This document shows, one piece after another, positions 1 through 8,878 of a DNA stretch of 64,000 nucleotides (within the stretch, counting starts at the first letter, position 1; each line of letters starts with the position of its first letter). The position numbers were made by a program, and so were the translations under genes. The notes below the pieces were generated by a model. That model ran no database searches, had not been told where the DNA came from, and was given only the letters and a program-made list of their open reading frames with translations. This stretch comes from Sphingomonas sp. (GTDB taxonomy: Bacteria; Pseudomonadota; Alphaproteobacteria; Sphingomonadales; Sphingomonadaceae). Location of the stretch: the NCBI RefSeq assembly GCF_017304635.1, contig NZ_JAFKMA010000005.1:210487-274486 (forward strand), in the 5' to 3' direction.

Positions 1-371
1 CAGTCCTTCATCGCGCGAAGAGCGGCGACATCGTCATCGATATGCTCGACCACGTCGAGCACCGCGATCATGTCGTAGGCGCCACGTGTGATGCCCGGCA
101 GCGCCGGCAGCGGTGCGTCGCCGACCGGCTTGCCGAGCCGCGCGCTGGCGATCGCGCGCGCGGCGGGGTCGATCTCGATCGCGTCGACCTCGCCGAATTG
201 TTGCAGCATCGGCAGATTGTGCCCGGTGCCACAACCGATCTCGAGGATGCGCGCGTCCTTCGGCAACGCCGCCTCGCGCGCGATGTAGTCGTGCAGGACG
301 TCGCGCCGCGCGGTGTACCACCAGTGCGTCGAATCGTGCTCCGCCATGCGGTCGTAGACGATCCTATCCAT
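1..371 (-). CDS. Class I SAM-dependent methyltransferase, C-terminus outside window
   Basis: Only the first 123 codons are present; the gene runs off the left edge. The ATG start at 371 gives a protein with the SAM-binding motif I LEIGCGTG near residue 47, the acidic loop IEID about 20 residues later, and the motif DVVEHIDDD near residue 110. This is the Methyltransf_11/12 Rossmann layout, and the N-terminal HWWYTARRD stretch is common in surface-polysaccharide methyltransferases. It lies 12 bases downstream of a GtrA-like gene on the same strand, so the two are probably co-transcribed and may act in glycan or lipid-carrier modification. The substrate cannot be told. Confidence 0.85.
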   Translation of the reverse strand, partial: MDRIVYDRMAEHDSTHWWYTARRDVLHDYIAREAALPKDARILEIGCGTGHNLPMLQQFGEVDAIEIDPAARAIASARLGKPVGDAPLPALPGITRGAYDMIAVLDVVEHIDDDVAALRAMKD

Positions 372-383
372 GACAGCCGTCCA

Positions 384-815
384 TCAGCCGAACACCCATT
401 GTCGGTTGAGCGCGAAGGTCGCGAGCGGCGTCAGCGTCATGATCGGGAGCAGCGGCGCCCAGGCGGGGCCGTGGAACAGCGGCCCGGTGATGATCCAGGT
501 GAACAGGGCGTTGAGCACCAGGCCAGCGCCCTGCACCAGCAGGAACTTGGCGTGCTGACGCCCGCTATTGTCGCGCTGGCCGTGCCCCTTGAAGCTCCAC
601 GCGCTGTGCATGAAGAAACCGGCCGTGGCGGCGACCAGGAAGCCAGGCGGCACCGCCAGCACCGCCATATTGCCGCGAAACACCCACCAGGCGAGCGGCA
701 GGTAGACGGCGGAATAGATCAGCGTCGAAATCACCCCGGCGATGCCGAAGCGGATCAACTGACCGAGCATGCCGCTGTCGCGCAGGCTCTCATATCGTCG
801 AAGGATCGCCGTCAC
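384..815 (-). CDS. GtrA family membrane protein
   Basis: 143 residues with about four hydrophobic segments (near 19-37, 48-70, 88-110 and 118-138) and a C-terminal FALNRQWVFG, which matches the GtrA signature of a conserved N-x-x-W/F-F end. Family members are thought to help flip or handle polyprenyl-linked sugars for cell-surface glycans; that role is from the family. The start is GTG at 815, about 60 bases from a divergent gene. Its neighbours, a methyltransferase and a GT-C-like membrane protein, fit a small surface-glycosylation locus. Confidence 0.85.
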   Translation of the reverse strand: MTAILRRYESLRDSGMLGQLIRFGIAGVISTLIYSAVYLPLAWWVFRGNMAVLAVPPGFLVAATAGFFMHSAWSFKGHGQRDNSGRQHAKFLLVQGAGLVLNALFTWIITGPLFHGPAWAPLLPIMTLTPLATFALNRQWVFG

Positions 816-873
816 ATACTTGCCTAGAAACCGTGCGCCGCCCTAATGCGGCGTCGGGCGTGAGGGAAGTGTT

Positions 874-2676
874 TTGACGACGATCGAAGGTCGGCTGGCC
901 GAGTTCGGTGCGGAAATCGACCGCCACTGGGTGCGCTATGCCCTGTTGGCGTGGCTGGTTGTCGCGATCTTCTATTTCGGTGGACGCTGGGAACAGGTCC
1001 AGGCGCTGGGCCTGGGCGACACCGACGACAACATGCGGCTGATGCAGGTTCGTGCGCTGCTCAACGGCCAACCCTGGTACGACCTGCGCAACTACCGGAT
1101 CGATCCGCCGGGCGGCCTCGACATCCACTGGAGCCGGATCGTCGACCTGCCGATCGCCGCGCTCATCCTGGTGCTGCGCCCGTTCCTGGGGACGCCAGAG
1201 GCGGAGCGGATCGCGTGCGGGATCGCGCCGTTGCTGCCGCTGTCGATCGCGTTCCTGGGGTTGGGGGCGACGGTGCGCCGGCTGGTCGATCCGCGCGCCT
1301 GGCCGATCGCGGCGGCGCTGCTGGTGTTCGCGTGCGGCGCGACGATCCTGATGTTCGCGCCCGACCGGATCGACCATCACGGCTGGCAGCTCGCGATGCT
1401 GAGCCTGACCGTCGCCGGGCTGTGCGATCCGAGGGGCGGGCGCGGTGGCGCGCTGGTCGGCGCGGCGAGCGCGTTCAGCATCGCGATCGGGCTCGAAATG
1501 CTGCCGTTCGCGGCGATGGCGGGCGCGATCATCACGCTGCAATGGATCTGGGATCGCGGGCATCGCCAGCGGCTGATGGGCTATGCCGCCAGCCTGGGTG
1601 GGGGCACCGCGCTCGGCTATGCGGCGTTCGGGTCGTATGCCGACATGGTGATGCGCTGCGATGCGCTGACGCCCGTCTACCTGACGGTGATGCTGGCGGC
1701 GGGGTTGCTGCTGTTCGCGCTGGCCTGGATCGATCCGGCGTCGCGGTGGGTGCGGCTGGCGCTGGCGGTCGCGGCGGGGGCGGTGATCGCGGGCGGCTTC
1801 GTTCACCTGTTCCCGCAATGCCTGGGCCGGCCCGAGCAAGTGTCGGACGAGCTGGCGCGCAACTGGCTCAACAACGTGCGCGAGGCGAAGCCGATCTACG
1901 CCCATCCGTTCGCGCAGGCGTTCCCGATCGTCACCTTTCCGCTGATCGGCCTGCTCGGCACGGCGATCGCGACCAAGCGCGCGGTCGACGAGCGCGCATC
2001 GAACGTCGTCGGCTGGGCCGCGGTCGCGCTGTTCACGCTGTTCGCCTGCCTGATGCTGTTGTGGCAGACGCGGGCCGGCCCGGGGGCGCAATTGCTCGCG
2101 GTGCCGGGCGCCACCGCGCTGATGTGGATCGCGGTGCCGCTGATGCTGGGCAGCGGCAACGTGCTGGTCCGCGTGTTCGGCACCTTCGCGGTCGTCCTGT
2201 TCGCGAGCGGCGCGTTCAGCGGCCTCGCGCTTCCCTATCTCGACCAGGGCGACAAGCCCGACCGGCGTACGCGGATCATCAACATCGCCAACAATCGCTG
2301 CCCGCGCTTAGCGGCGATGGCGCCGCTCGATCGTTATCCGGCGGCGACGACGTTCACCTTCGTCGATCTCGGCCCGCGCCTGGTCGTGACGACGCACCAC
2401 GATGCGATCGCGGGGCCGTATCATCGCAACGGCGATGCGATCCTCGACGTCCAGCACGCCTTCACCGGATCGCCCGAGCAGTTCCGGCAGATCGCGGCGA
2501 AGCACGGCGCGACGATGCTGCTGGTGTGCCCGAACCTGCCCGAGTCGACGATCTACCGCGCGCGCAATCCCAACGGCTTCTACGGCCGGCTGGCGCAGGG
2601 CGAGAGCTTCCCGTTCCTGACGCCGCTGCCGTTGCCCAGGAACTCGCCGCTGCGGCTGTTCCGGATCAATCCCTGA
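874..2676 (+). CDS. Large polytopic membrane protein, GT-C (STT3/PglB-like) glycosyltransferase candidate
   Basis: 600 residues starting at TTG 874, preceded by GAGGGAAG. About eleven hydrophobic helices fill residues 20-450, followed by a soluble C-terminal part. An acidic motif DTDD sits at residues 49-52 just after the first helix, and RIDHHGW sits near 165-171. Both resemble the DxD-type and DHH elements of GT-C enzymes such as STT3/AglB oligosaccharyltransferases. It is shorter than typical STT3 proteins, and I see no clear WWD-type acceptor motif in the soluble part. Homologues are often left as hypothetical membrane proteins. Transfer of a lipid-linked sugar is an inference from the two motifs and the GtrA neighbour. 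Confidence 0.6.
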   Translation: MTTIEGRLAEFGAEIDRHWVRYALLAWLVVAIFYFGGRWEQVQALGLGDTDDNMRLMQVRALLNGQPWYDLRNYRIDPPGGLDIHWSRIVDLPIAALILVLRPFLGTPEAERIACGIAPLLPLSIAFLGLGATVRRLVDPRAWPIAAALLVFACGATILMFAPDRIDHHGWQLAMLSLTVAGLCDPRGGRGGALVGAASAFSIAIGLEMLPFAAMAGAIITLQWIWDRGHRQRLMGYAASLGGGTALGYAAFGSYADMVMRCDALTPVYLTVMLAAGLLLFALAWIDPASRWVRLALAVAAGAVIAGGFVHLFPQCLGRPEQVSDELARNWLNNVREAKPIYAHPFAQAFPIVTFPLIGLLGTAIATKRAVDERASNVVGWAAVALFTLFACLMLLWQTRAGPGAQLLAVPGATALMWIAVPLMLGSGNVLVRVFGTFAVVLFASGAFSGLALPYLDQGDKPDRRTRIINIANNRCPRLAAMAPLDRYPAATTFTFVDLGPRLVVTTHHDAIAGPYHRNGDAILDVQHAFTGSPEQFRQIAAKHGATMLLVCPNLPESTIYRARNPNGFYGRLAQGESFPFLTPLPLPRNSPLRLFRINP

Positions 2677-2805
2677 CGTCAAACTTGACAAACTTGACGG
2701 GGGTAGCACCGCCCCGAGGACCCTGGCGAAGCCGCGGCGACCCGACATTCGACACGATCAAACAGCCCGGTCAGGATGTCGGGCCGAACCCTACATCGCA
2801 AGCGG

Positions 2806-3432
2806 TCAGTTCAGCCCCAGGCTGATCCGGATCCCGTCGATCACGAACTGCACCGCCAGCGCGCCGAGCAGCACGCCGAGGATGCGCGTGATGACCGCCT
2901 CGATCCGCGCGCCGAGCAGCTTCATCAGCGGCCCCGCCGCCAGCAACGCGACCAAAGTCAATGCCAGGATCGTCGCCAGCGCCGCCAGCACCACCGCCAC
3001 GCGCTCGATCCCGTGGTTGCGGCTCATCATCAGCATGACGCTGGCGATCGAGCCGGGTCCCGCGATCATCGGCATCGCCATCGGGAAGATCGACACGTCC
3101 TCGACCTCGGGCGTCGCGGCGACCTTGGCCGCGCGATCCTCGCGCCGCTCGGTCCGCTTCTCGAACACCATCTCGAGCGCGATCAGGAACAGCATGATCC
3201 CGCCGGCGATGCGAAACGCCGACAGGCTGACCCCCAGCGCCTTGAGGATGCCTTCGCCGACCGCGGCGAACACGAACAGGATGATCGCGGCGACCACGAC
3301 CGCCCGCACCGCCATCGTCCGGCGATGGACCGGCGACGCGCCCTTGGTCAGCCCGGCATAGATCGGCGCGCAGCCCGGCGGGTCGATCACGATGAAGAAG
3401 GTGACGAGCGCGGAAAGGAACAGCTCGATCAT
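2806..3432 (-). CDS. MarC family integral membrane protein
   Basis: 208 residues with six predicted membrane spans. Characteristic MarC features are FFIVIDPPGCAPIY near residues 12-26 and MPMIAGPGSIASVML near residue 133. An acidic/basic cytoplasmic loop (EKRTERREDRAAK) separates the two halves. Once linked to multiple antibiotic resistance, the family's transport function is not established. It is the last gene of a leftward run and begins 13 bases after the folD stop. Confidence 0.88.
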   Translation of the reverse strand: MIELFLSALVTFFIVIDPPGCAPIYAGLTKGASPVHRRTMAVRAVVVAAIILFVFAAVGEGILKALGVSLSAFRIAGGIMLFLIALEMVFEKRTERREDRAAKVAATPEVEDVSIFPMAMPMIAGPGSIASVMLMMSRNHGIERVAVVLAALATILALTLVALLAAGPLMKLLGARIEAVITRILGVLLGALAVQFVIDGIRISLGLN

Positions 3433-3445
3433 CGGGTCGGCACGA

Positions 3446-4321
3446 TCACAATGCGGCCTCGTCCACCGCCACGCCCTCGCGCCGGCACGCCGACACCAGC
3501 GTGTTCCGCAACAGCACGGCGATCGTCATCGGCCCGACGCCGCCCGGCACCGGGGTCATAGCGCCCGCGACCTGCATCGCGCCGGCGAAGTCGACGTCGC
3601 CGACCAGGCCGGCGTCGGTCCGGTTGATGCCGACGTCGATCACGGTCGCACCGGGCTTGAGCCACTCCCCCTTGACCATTGCCGGCCGACCGACGGCGGC
3701 GACGACGATGTCGGCGCGCCTGACGACGCTCGCCAGGTCCCGGGTCTTCGAATGCGCGATCGTGACGGTGCAGCTTTCGCCGAGCAGCAGTTGTGCCATC
3801 GGCTTGCCGACGATGTTCGACCGCCCGATCACCACCGCGTCGCGCCCGGCCAGATCGCCGAGTTGATCCTTCAGCAGCATCAGGCAACCGAGCGGGGTGC
3901 ACGGAACGAACCCGTCGAGCCCGGTCGCCAGCCGCCCGGCATTGACCGGGTGGAAACCGTCGACGTCCTTGTCCGGATCGATCCGTGTGGTCACCGCGCG
4001 CTCGTCGATGTGGGCGGGCAGGGGAAGCTGGACCAGGATGCCGTCGACCGCGGGATCGGCGTTGAGCCGGTCGATCAGCGCGAGCAGGTCGGTCTGCGGC
4101 GTGTCGGCGGGCAGCTTGTGTTCGAAACTCGCCATGCCGGCGGCGACCGTCGCCTTGTGCTTGGAGCGGACATAGACCGCCGAGGCCGGGTCTTCGCCGA
4201 CCAGCACGACCGCGAGCCCGGGGACGCGGCCCGCCGCCTGTTCGAACGCCGCCACGTGCGTCGCGATCCGCTCGCGCAGGCCCAGCGCGAATGCCTTGCC
4301 GTCGATGATGCTAGCCGTCAT
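3446..4321 (-). CDS. folD: Bifunctional methylenetetrahydrofolate dehydrogenase/cyclohydrolase
   Basis: 291 residues starting MTASIIDGK at 4321; an upstream in-frame ATG at 4369 would lie deep in the preceding gene. FolD interconverts methylene-, methenyl- and formyl-tetrahydrofolate in the cytosol using NADP. Signatures seen are the substrate-site lysine in [27 protein letters not shown], the nucleotide-binding [14 protein letters not shown] and the C-terminal [11 protein letters not shown]. The start overlaps the stop of the DUF167 gene by 11 bases, which indicates translational coupling. Confidence 0.96.
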   Translation of the reverse strand: MTASIIDGKAFALGLRERIATHVAAFEQAAGRVPGLAVVLVGEDPASAVYVRSKHKATVAAGMASFEHKLPADTPQTDLLALIDRLNADPAVDGILVQLPLPAHIDERAVTTRIDPDKDVDGFHPVNAGRLATGLDGFVPCTPLGCLMLLKDQLGDLAGRDAVVIGRSNIVGKPMAQLLLGESCTVTIAHSKTRDLASVVRRADIVVAAVGRPAMVKGEWLKPGATVIDVGINRTDAGLVGDVDFAGAMQVAGAMTPVPGGVGPMTIAVLLRNTLVSACRREGVAVDEAAL

Positions 4322-4607
4322 GCCGCGGCTGATAGAGCGTGGCGGCGATCTTCGCCAGCGCTTCGGCATCGCCGGCGATCGCGAGCCGTTTCAGCCGTGC
4401 CCGCTCACCCGCGACCAGCCGCACCGCGCGCCTCGCCACGCCGAAATGACGCGCGACCAAGGCCAGCAATGCCGCATTGGCGGCCCCGTCGACCGGCGGC
4501 GCGTTGAGCCGGGCGATGGCGTGGTCGGGTCCGGGCTCCAGCACCTCGCGCGCCGATCGCGGCGTCACGCGCACCGCGATCTCGATCCGTCGGACGTTGC
4601 GCGCCAA
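4311..4607 (-). CDS. DUF167 (YggU) family protein
   Basis: 98 residues from a TTG start at 4607, four bases after the YggT stop. The order of an RVTPRSAR-like strand, [14 protein letters not shown] in the middle and [11 protein letters not shown] is the DUF167/YggU fold. The function is unknown across bacteria, although the gene is very often found beside yggT, as here. It overlaps folD by 11 bases. Confidence 0.88.
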   Translation of the reverse strand: MARNVRRIEIAVRVTPRSAREVLEPGPDHAIARLNAPPVDGAANAALLALVARHFGVARRAVRLVAGERARLKRLAIAGDAEALAKIAATLYQPRHDG

Positions 4608-4611
4608 CCGG

Positions 4612-4917
4612 TCAGATCGTGCCGATCCCCAGATACCACGCCGCGATATTGGGCAGGACGATGGCGCGCAGGATGTAGATCAGGATCAGCACGACCATCG
4701 GCGACAGGTCGAGCGCGCCGAAATCGGGCAGGATCCGCCGGATCGGGCGATAGAGCGGGTCGGTCATCCGCTGCAGCGCTTGCCAGATCGAGCGGACGGT
4801 CGGGTTATAGGTGTTGATGACGTTGAACGCGATCAGCCACGACAGCACCGCTTGCACGATGATGATCCACCATACGACGTCGAGCAGGACGGCGAGGATT
4901 TGGAGGATGGTAATCAA
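4612..4917 (-). CDS. YggT family membrane protein
   Basis: 101 residues. The open frame extends to 4986, but a TTG at 4917 has a GGAG ribosome-binding site seven bases upstream and gives the usual start ITILQILAVLLDVVWW. Two hydrophobic segments (about residues 4-30 and 72-98) flank a loop with NPTVRSIWQALQRMTDP and RRILPDFGALDLSP, the family signature. YggT proteins are integral membrane proteins linked to osmotic tolerance and division-plane genes, with no defined biochemical activity. It follows argB by 43 bases. Confidence 0.88.
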   Translation of the reverse strand: MITILQILAVLLDVVWWIIIVQAVLSWLIAFNVINTYNPTVRSIWQALQRMTDPLYRPIRRILPDFGALDLSPMVVLILIYILRAIVLPNIAAWYLGIGTI

Positions 4918-4960
4918 GCGCTGTCTCCGTAGAAGGTGTATTGCCGATATAGTACGCCGT

Positions 4961-5860
4961 TCACGCCCTGACCAGCGTGCCGGCACCGCGTCGGGTGAAG
5001 ATTTCGAGCAGCATGCCGTGCGGCACGCGTCCGTCGAGGATGACGGCGGCGCCGACCCCGGCCTCGACCGCGGACAGGCAGGTATCGACCTTGGGGATCA
5101 TCCCGCCCGAAATGGTGCCGTCCGCCTTCATCGCCTCGATCGTCGCGCGGTCGAGGTCGGTCTGCAACTCGCCATGCTTGTCGAGCACGCCGGGTACGTC
5201 GGTCAGCAGGAAGAAGCGCGTCGCGCCCAGCGCGCCGGCGATCGCCCCGGCCATGGTGTCGGCGTTGATGTTGTAGGTCTCGCCGTCCGCCCCCAGCGCG
5301 ACCGGCGCCACCACCGGGATGAAGCCGTCGCGCGCCAGATTGTTGAGGATCGACGGATCGACGCGCACCGGCTCGCCGACGAAGCCGAGATCGACGTGAC
5401 GCTCGATCCCCGAATTGCGGTCGGGCTCGGTCCGCGTGACCTTCTCGGCCAGCACCAGGTTGGCGTCCTTGCCTGAAATGCCGACCGCGCGCCCGCCGAG
5501 CGCCGCGACCCAGCCGACGATTTCCTTGTTGATCTTGCCGGCCAGCACCATCTCGGCGACTTCGGCGGTGGCGGCGTCGGTGACGCGAAGACCGCCGATG
5601 AACTGCGATTCGACGCCGAGCCGCTTCAGCATCGAGCCGATCTGCGGGCCGCCGCCATGGACCACCACCGGGTTGATGCCGACCGCCTTCAACAGCACCA
5701 CGTCCTCGGCGAAATCGCGCTGCGCCTCGGCATCGCCCATCGCATGGCCGCCATATTTGATGACGAAGGTCTGGCCGGCGTAGCGCTGCATGTAGGGCAG
5801 CGCCTCGACCAGCGTCTCGGCCTTGGCGAGGAGGGCGGCGGAAGGGGTGTGGTCGGTCAT
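4961..5860 (-). CDS. argB: Acetylglutamate kinase
   Basis: 299 residues, full length. It phosphorylates N-acetyl-glutamate in the second step of arginine synthesis. Visible motifs are the N-terminal [11 protein letters not shown], the glycine loop [10 protein letters not shown], the central GLVGE-like FVGEPVRVD and the C-terminal [19 protein letters not shown] followed by [13 protein letters not shown], typical of the arginine-inhibited hexameric enzymes. It lies between a queuosine-precursor transporter (10-base gap) and yggT in one leftward run. Confidence 0.97.
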   Translation of the reverse strand: MTDHTPSAALLAKAETLVEALPYMQRYAGQTFVIKYGGHAMGDAEAQRDFAEDVVLLKAVGINPVVVHGGGPQIGSMLKRLGVESQFIGGLRVTDAATAEVAEMVLAGKINKEIVGWVAALGGRAVGISGKDANLVLAEKVTRTEPDRNSGIERHVDLGFVGEPVRVDPSILNNLARDGFIPVVAPVALGADGETYNINADTMAGAIAGALGATRFFLLTDVPGVLDKHGELQTDLDRATIEAMKADGTISGGMIPKVDTCLSAVEAGVGAAVILDGRVPHGMLLEIFTRRGAGTLVRA

Positions 5861-5870
5861 CGCCGCGCCC

Positions 5871-6557
5871 CTAGGCCGCGACGCGCGTGCCGTCCAGTTT
5901 CCGGCCCAGCGCGACGAACGCGTAGATGAGCGGCGGCACCAGGATCGCCGACAGCACGACCTTCGCGATCATCTGACCCGCCAGCAGTTCGGCGATCGGG
6001 AAGACGCCGGCGAACGAGATCGTCACGAACAGCAGGGTGTCGACGATCTGGCTGAGCATGCTGGCGATCGCGGCGCGCAGCCAGAGCAGCCTGGACCCCT
6101 CGCGCCCCTTCAACGCGGCGAAGATCGTGACGTTGAGCGTCTGCGAGATGCCGTAGGCGACGATCCCGCCCAGCCAGATGCGCGGCGTGCCACCCATGAT
6201 CGTATCGAACGCCGCCAGCCGCTCGGGCGCCATGTCGTGCGCCGCCGGCACCGCCAGCACCGCGATCGACAGCAGGATCGAGACGATCAGCGGCACGAAC
6301 CCGATCCGCACCAGCGTATTGGCGGTGGCGCCACCGTGCAGTTCGGCCACCGCGCTCGACGTCACGACGAGCAGCAGGAAGGCGAAGATGCCCGCCTCGA
6401 CCGCGAGCGGGCCGAGCCCGAACACCGGCCCGATCGCCGACAGCGGCCCCAGCGCGACCTGCTTGTTGCCGAGCACGCCGGCGATGCAGACCATGCCGCC
6501 GTAGAAGATCGAAAAGGCGAAGAGCGAGCGCGGGATCGAAACGACAGACTTATCCAT
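5871..6557 (-). CDS. Queuosine precursor transporter (YhhQ/VUT family)
   Basis: 228 residues with six to seven hydrophobic segments. The order of NKQVALGPL near the first helix, a long hydrophobic core, and [16 protein letters not shown] near residue 168 is the YhhQ (vitamin uptake transporter) pattern. The family imports 7-cyano-7-deazaguanine or a related precursor for tRNA queuosine. This gene begins the argB-yggT-folD-marC run; its upstream region holds two palindromic repeats rather than an obvious regulator site. A queuosine link also exists through GluQRS at 14826-15695, which modifies the same nucleoside. Confidence 0.88.
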   Translation of the reverse strand: MDKSVVSIPRSLFAFSIFYGGMVCIAGVLGNKQVALGPLSAIGPVFGLGPLAVEAGIFAFLLLVVTSSAVAELHGGATANTLVRIGFVPLIVSILLSIAVLAVPAAHDMAPERLAAFDTIMGGTPRIWLGGIVAYGISQTLNVTIFAALKGREGSRLLWLRAAIASMLSQIVDTLLFVTISFAGVFPIAELLAGQMIAKVVLSAILVPPLIYAFVALGRKLDGTRVAA

Positions 6558-6621
6558 CGCCCGACGCTAGCGCCATTTCGCCGGGCGTCAAACGGGTGGG
6601 CGAACCACGGTCCCTCGATAC

Positions 6622-6718
6622 CGTCATGCCGGGCTCGTCCCGGCATCCGCCGTCGCGCCAGTACAGCGACCGGCGCTGATGCGGCGCGGTGGACCCCGGC
6701 ACGGGGCCGGGGTGACGG
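6622..6718. repeat. Palindromic repeat, family B copy 1
   Basis: The element starts CGTCATGCCGGG and ends CCGGGGTGACGG. It carries internal hairpins GCCGGGCTCGTCCCGGC and CCCCGGCACGGGGCCGGGG. The second hairpin recurs almost exactly at 41225-41333. It lies in the gap upstream of the queuosine-transporter gene. Confidence 0.8.
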
Positions 6719-6749
6719 TTATTAGTCGCGGCGTGACCGATGCCGCCGT

Positions 6750-6822
6750 CGTCATGCCGGACTCGATCCGGCATTCCGCGTTTACGAAAGCGGGACCCCG
6801 GCTCGAAGCCGGCGTAACGACG
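6750..6822. repeat. Palindromic repeat, family B copy 2
   Basis: The element begins CGTCATGCCGGACTCG and ends GAAGCCGGCGTAACGACG, with hairpins GCCGGACTCGATCCGGC and CCGGCTCGAAGCCGG. It stands in tandem with the copy at 6622, so the gap between the two leftward genes consists almost wholly of repeats. Confidence 0.75.
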
Positions 6823-6838
6823 ATGGGATAGAGCGTCG

Positions 6839-7264
6839 TTACTTCATCGTCTTGTTGCAGGCGCTCCAATATTGCGGCCACTTCATGCTCGCCGGCACCT
6901 TGCCCGCGGCCTTGTCGGCCTTCCACTTGGCGCCGCACTGGCGCTCGCGAGCGTACATCGCCTGTTGCGCCGCCGTCGGCTGGCCGGCGACGCGGGCGGG
7001 CTTGGCGGCGGCGACCGCCTTGGCCGGCGCGGCGGCCTTGGCGGGGGCGGCCGGCGCAGCCGCGGCGGCCGGCTTCATCGACGCGCGGCAGGCCGCCAGG
7101 AACTGCATCCAGGTCTGACCGGCGGGCAGGGTCTTGGCGGTCTTGGCCGCCTGATACTTGGCGCCACACGCCTGCATCACGTTGTCGGCGGCGAAGGCCG
7201 GGCTCGCCAGCCCGATCGCGCCCAGCGCTGCCATGGCCAGCATCGATTTCGTCGTGCGATTCAT
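6839..7264 (-). CDS. Secreted protein with two Cys-containing GAKW-type repeats, function unknown
   Basis: 141 residues. An N-terminal signal peptide ends SPAFA, with probable cleavage before ADN. The mature part has two copies of one motif. Repeat 1 (about residues 32-60) is CGAKYQAAK, a LPAGQTWMQF core and AAC. Repeat 2 (about 110-136) is CGAKWKADK, a VPASMKWPQYW core and SAC. An Ala/Pro/Lys-rich linker joins them. The paired Cys in each repeat could form a disulfide in the periplasm. I do not recognise a named family. The ATG at 7264 is chosen because the signal peptide starts there; the longer open frame upstream is antisense to the nucleoside transporter. Confidence 0.75.
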   Translation of the reverse strand: MNRTTKSMLAMAALGAIGLASPAFAADNVMQACGAKYQAAKTAKTLPAGQTWMQFLAACRASMKPAAAAAPAAPAKAAAPAKAVAAAKPARVAGQPTAAQQAMYARERQCGAKWKADKAAGKVPASMKWPQYWSACNKTMK

Positions 7265-7450
7265 CGCGTCCACTCCCCGGGCCGGGCGCGGGATCGCCCC
7301 GGACTGGATCGATCCTGCTCCTCCACCCCGCCGATTGCCAGCGCGAAATCGCGTGCCGCCGCCTGCTGCGATCAAGCGGACTTGTCCTCGCCCGATTTGC
7401 CGCCATAGTCGCCCGCTGAAAATCAGCGGCTTGGGGGCCGACCGAACATC

Positions 7451-8758
7451 ATGCAGCGTATCCTGATCGGCCTGGCCGGTATCGTCGTCATCCTGTTGAT
7501 CGCGTTCGCCTTGTCGAACAACCGCCGCGGCATCCGGCTGCGCGTCGTCGGCGCGGCGTTCGCGCTGCAAGCGGCGATCGCGGTGCTGGTGCTGAAGGCG
7601 CCATGGGGCGTGGCGGCGTTGAAGGGCGCCTCGGCGGGCGTGTCCAACCTGCTCGGCTATGCGCATAACGGCGTCGATTTCCTGTTCGGCCCGCTCGCCA
7701 AGCCGGAGGTCGGCGGCACAAGCTTCGCGATCGCCGCGCTGCCGGTCATCATCTTCTTCGCCAGCCTGGTGTCGATCCTCTATTATCTCGGCATCATGCA
7801 GTTGGTCGTGCGCTGGATCGGCGGCGCGATCGAGAAAGTGATCGGGGTGTCGAAGGTCGAGAGCCTGTGCGCCGCCGCCAACATCTTCGTCGGCCAGAGC
7901 GAATCGCCGCTGGTCATCAAGCCGTACCTCGCCGGCCTCACCCCGCCGCAACTGTTTACGGTGATGGCGAGCGGGATGGCGGGCGTCGCGGGCACGATCC
8001 TCGCCGCCTATGCCTCGATGGGGATCCGGATCGAATATCTGCTCGCCGCCAGCTTCATGGCGGCGCCGGGCGGCATCCTGATGGCGAAGATCATCATGCC
8101 CGACACGCGCGCGCTGGCCGACGAGGATCGCGTCATCGACCTGCCCGACGCGCGGATCAGCGAGCAAGGGCCGGCGGCGTTGCTGCCCGAAGGCGGTGTG
8201 CCCGGCGAGCCGCTGCCCGAGGCGACGCACGACGAGGAAAAACCCGCCAACCTCATCATGGCGGCGGCGCAGGGTGCGCAGACAGGCGTGCGGCTGGCGG
8301 TCGCGGTCGGCGCGATGGTGCTCGCGTTCGTCGCCCTGGTCGCGCTGGCCAACGGCATCCTCGGCGGGATCGGCGGCTGGTTCGGGCATCCCGACCTCAG
8401 CTTCCAGGCGATCCTGGGCGCGATCTTCAAGCCGGTCATGTATCTGCTGAACGTGCCGTGGAACGAAGCCGGCGCGGCGGGCGGCTTCTTCGGCGAGAAG
8501 ATCGTGCTCAACGAGTTCGTCGCCTATATCGACCTCGGCAAGCAGCAGGCGGCGCTGAGCCCGCATACCGTCGCGGTGGTGACGTTCGCGCTGTGCGGCT
8601 TCGCCAATTTCTCGTCGATCGCGATCCAGATGGCGGTGACCGGCAGCCTCGCTCCCAACCAGCGTCCGATGATCGCGAAGCTGGGCCTGCGCGCGCTGGC
8701 GGCGGGGAGCCTCGCGAACCTGATGTCGGCGGCGCTGGCGGGGATGCTGATCGCCTAG
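7451..8758 (+). CDS. Concentrative nucleoside transporter (NupC/CNT family)
   Basis: 435 residues in three Pfam-like parts: an N-terminal segment (residues 1-85), a gate domain beginning near 95, and the C-terminal core. Motifs seen are GQSESPLVIKPYL, the family's sodium/nucleoside-site loop, ASGMAGVAGTILAAY, and near the end LNEFVAYIDL and ALCGFANFSSIAIQ. Such proteins import nucleosides with sodium or protons across the inner membrane. A charged insertion near residues 220-265 is cytoplasmic. It stands alone, divergent from the secreted Cys-repeat protein. Confidence 0.95.
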   Translation: MQRILIGLAGIVVILLIAFALSNNRRGIRLRVVGAAFALQAAIAVLVLKAPWGVAALKGASAGVSNLLGYAHNGVDFLFGPLAKPEVGGTSFAIAALPVIIFFASLVSILYYLGIMQLVVRWIGGAIEKVIGVSKVESLCAAANIFVGQSESPLVIKPYLAGLTPPQLFTVMASGMAGVAGTILAAYASMGIRIEYLLAASFMAAPGGILMAKIIMPDTRALADEDRVIDLPDARISEQGPAALLPEGGVPGEPLPEATHDEEKPANLIMAAAQGAQTGVRLAVAVGAMVLAFVALVALANGILGGIGGWFGHPDLSFQAILGAIFKPVMYLLNVPWNEAGAAGGFFGEKIVLNEFVAYIDLGKQQAALSPHTVAVVTFALCGFANFSSIAIQMAVTGSLAPNQRPMIAKLGLRALAAGSLANLMSAALAGMLIA

Positions 8759-8878
8759 ACGGCGGCGTATTCCGGATCATGGCACGTCGCCGCCATAACG
8801 GACGTTTCCGCACCGCGGCCCGCTGTCGTCAGCCGGATCAAGGGGTTATGACCACCGAGATCATCAGGGAGACGAGCG

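Noticed and set aside
790-2091. A 433-residue open frame on the - strand opposite the GT-C-like gene
   Set aside because: Antisense shadow with biased Arg/Gln/His content.
2678-2698. Tandem AAACTTGAC repeat after the GT-C-like gene
   Set aside because: Two short copies only, at the gene end, with no second site and no neighbouring regulator; too little to call an operator.
7265-8566. Long N-terminal extension of the secreted Cys-repeat protein to 8566
   Set aside because: It is antisense to the nucleoside transporter; the signal peptide begins at 7264.
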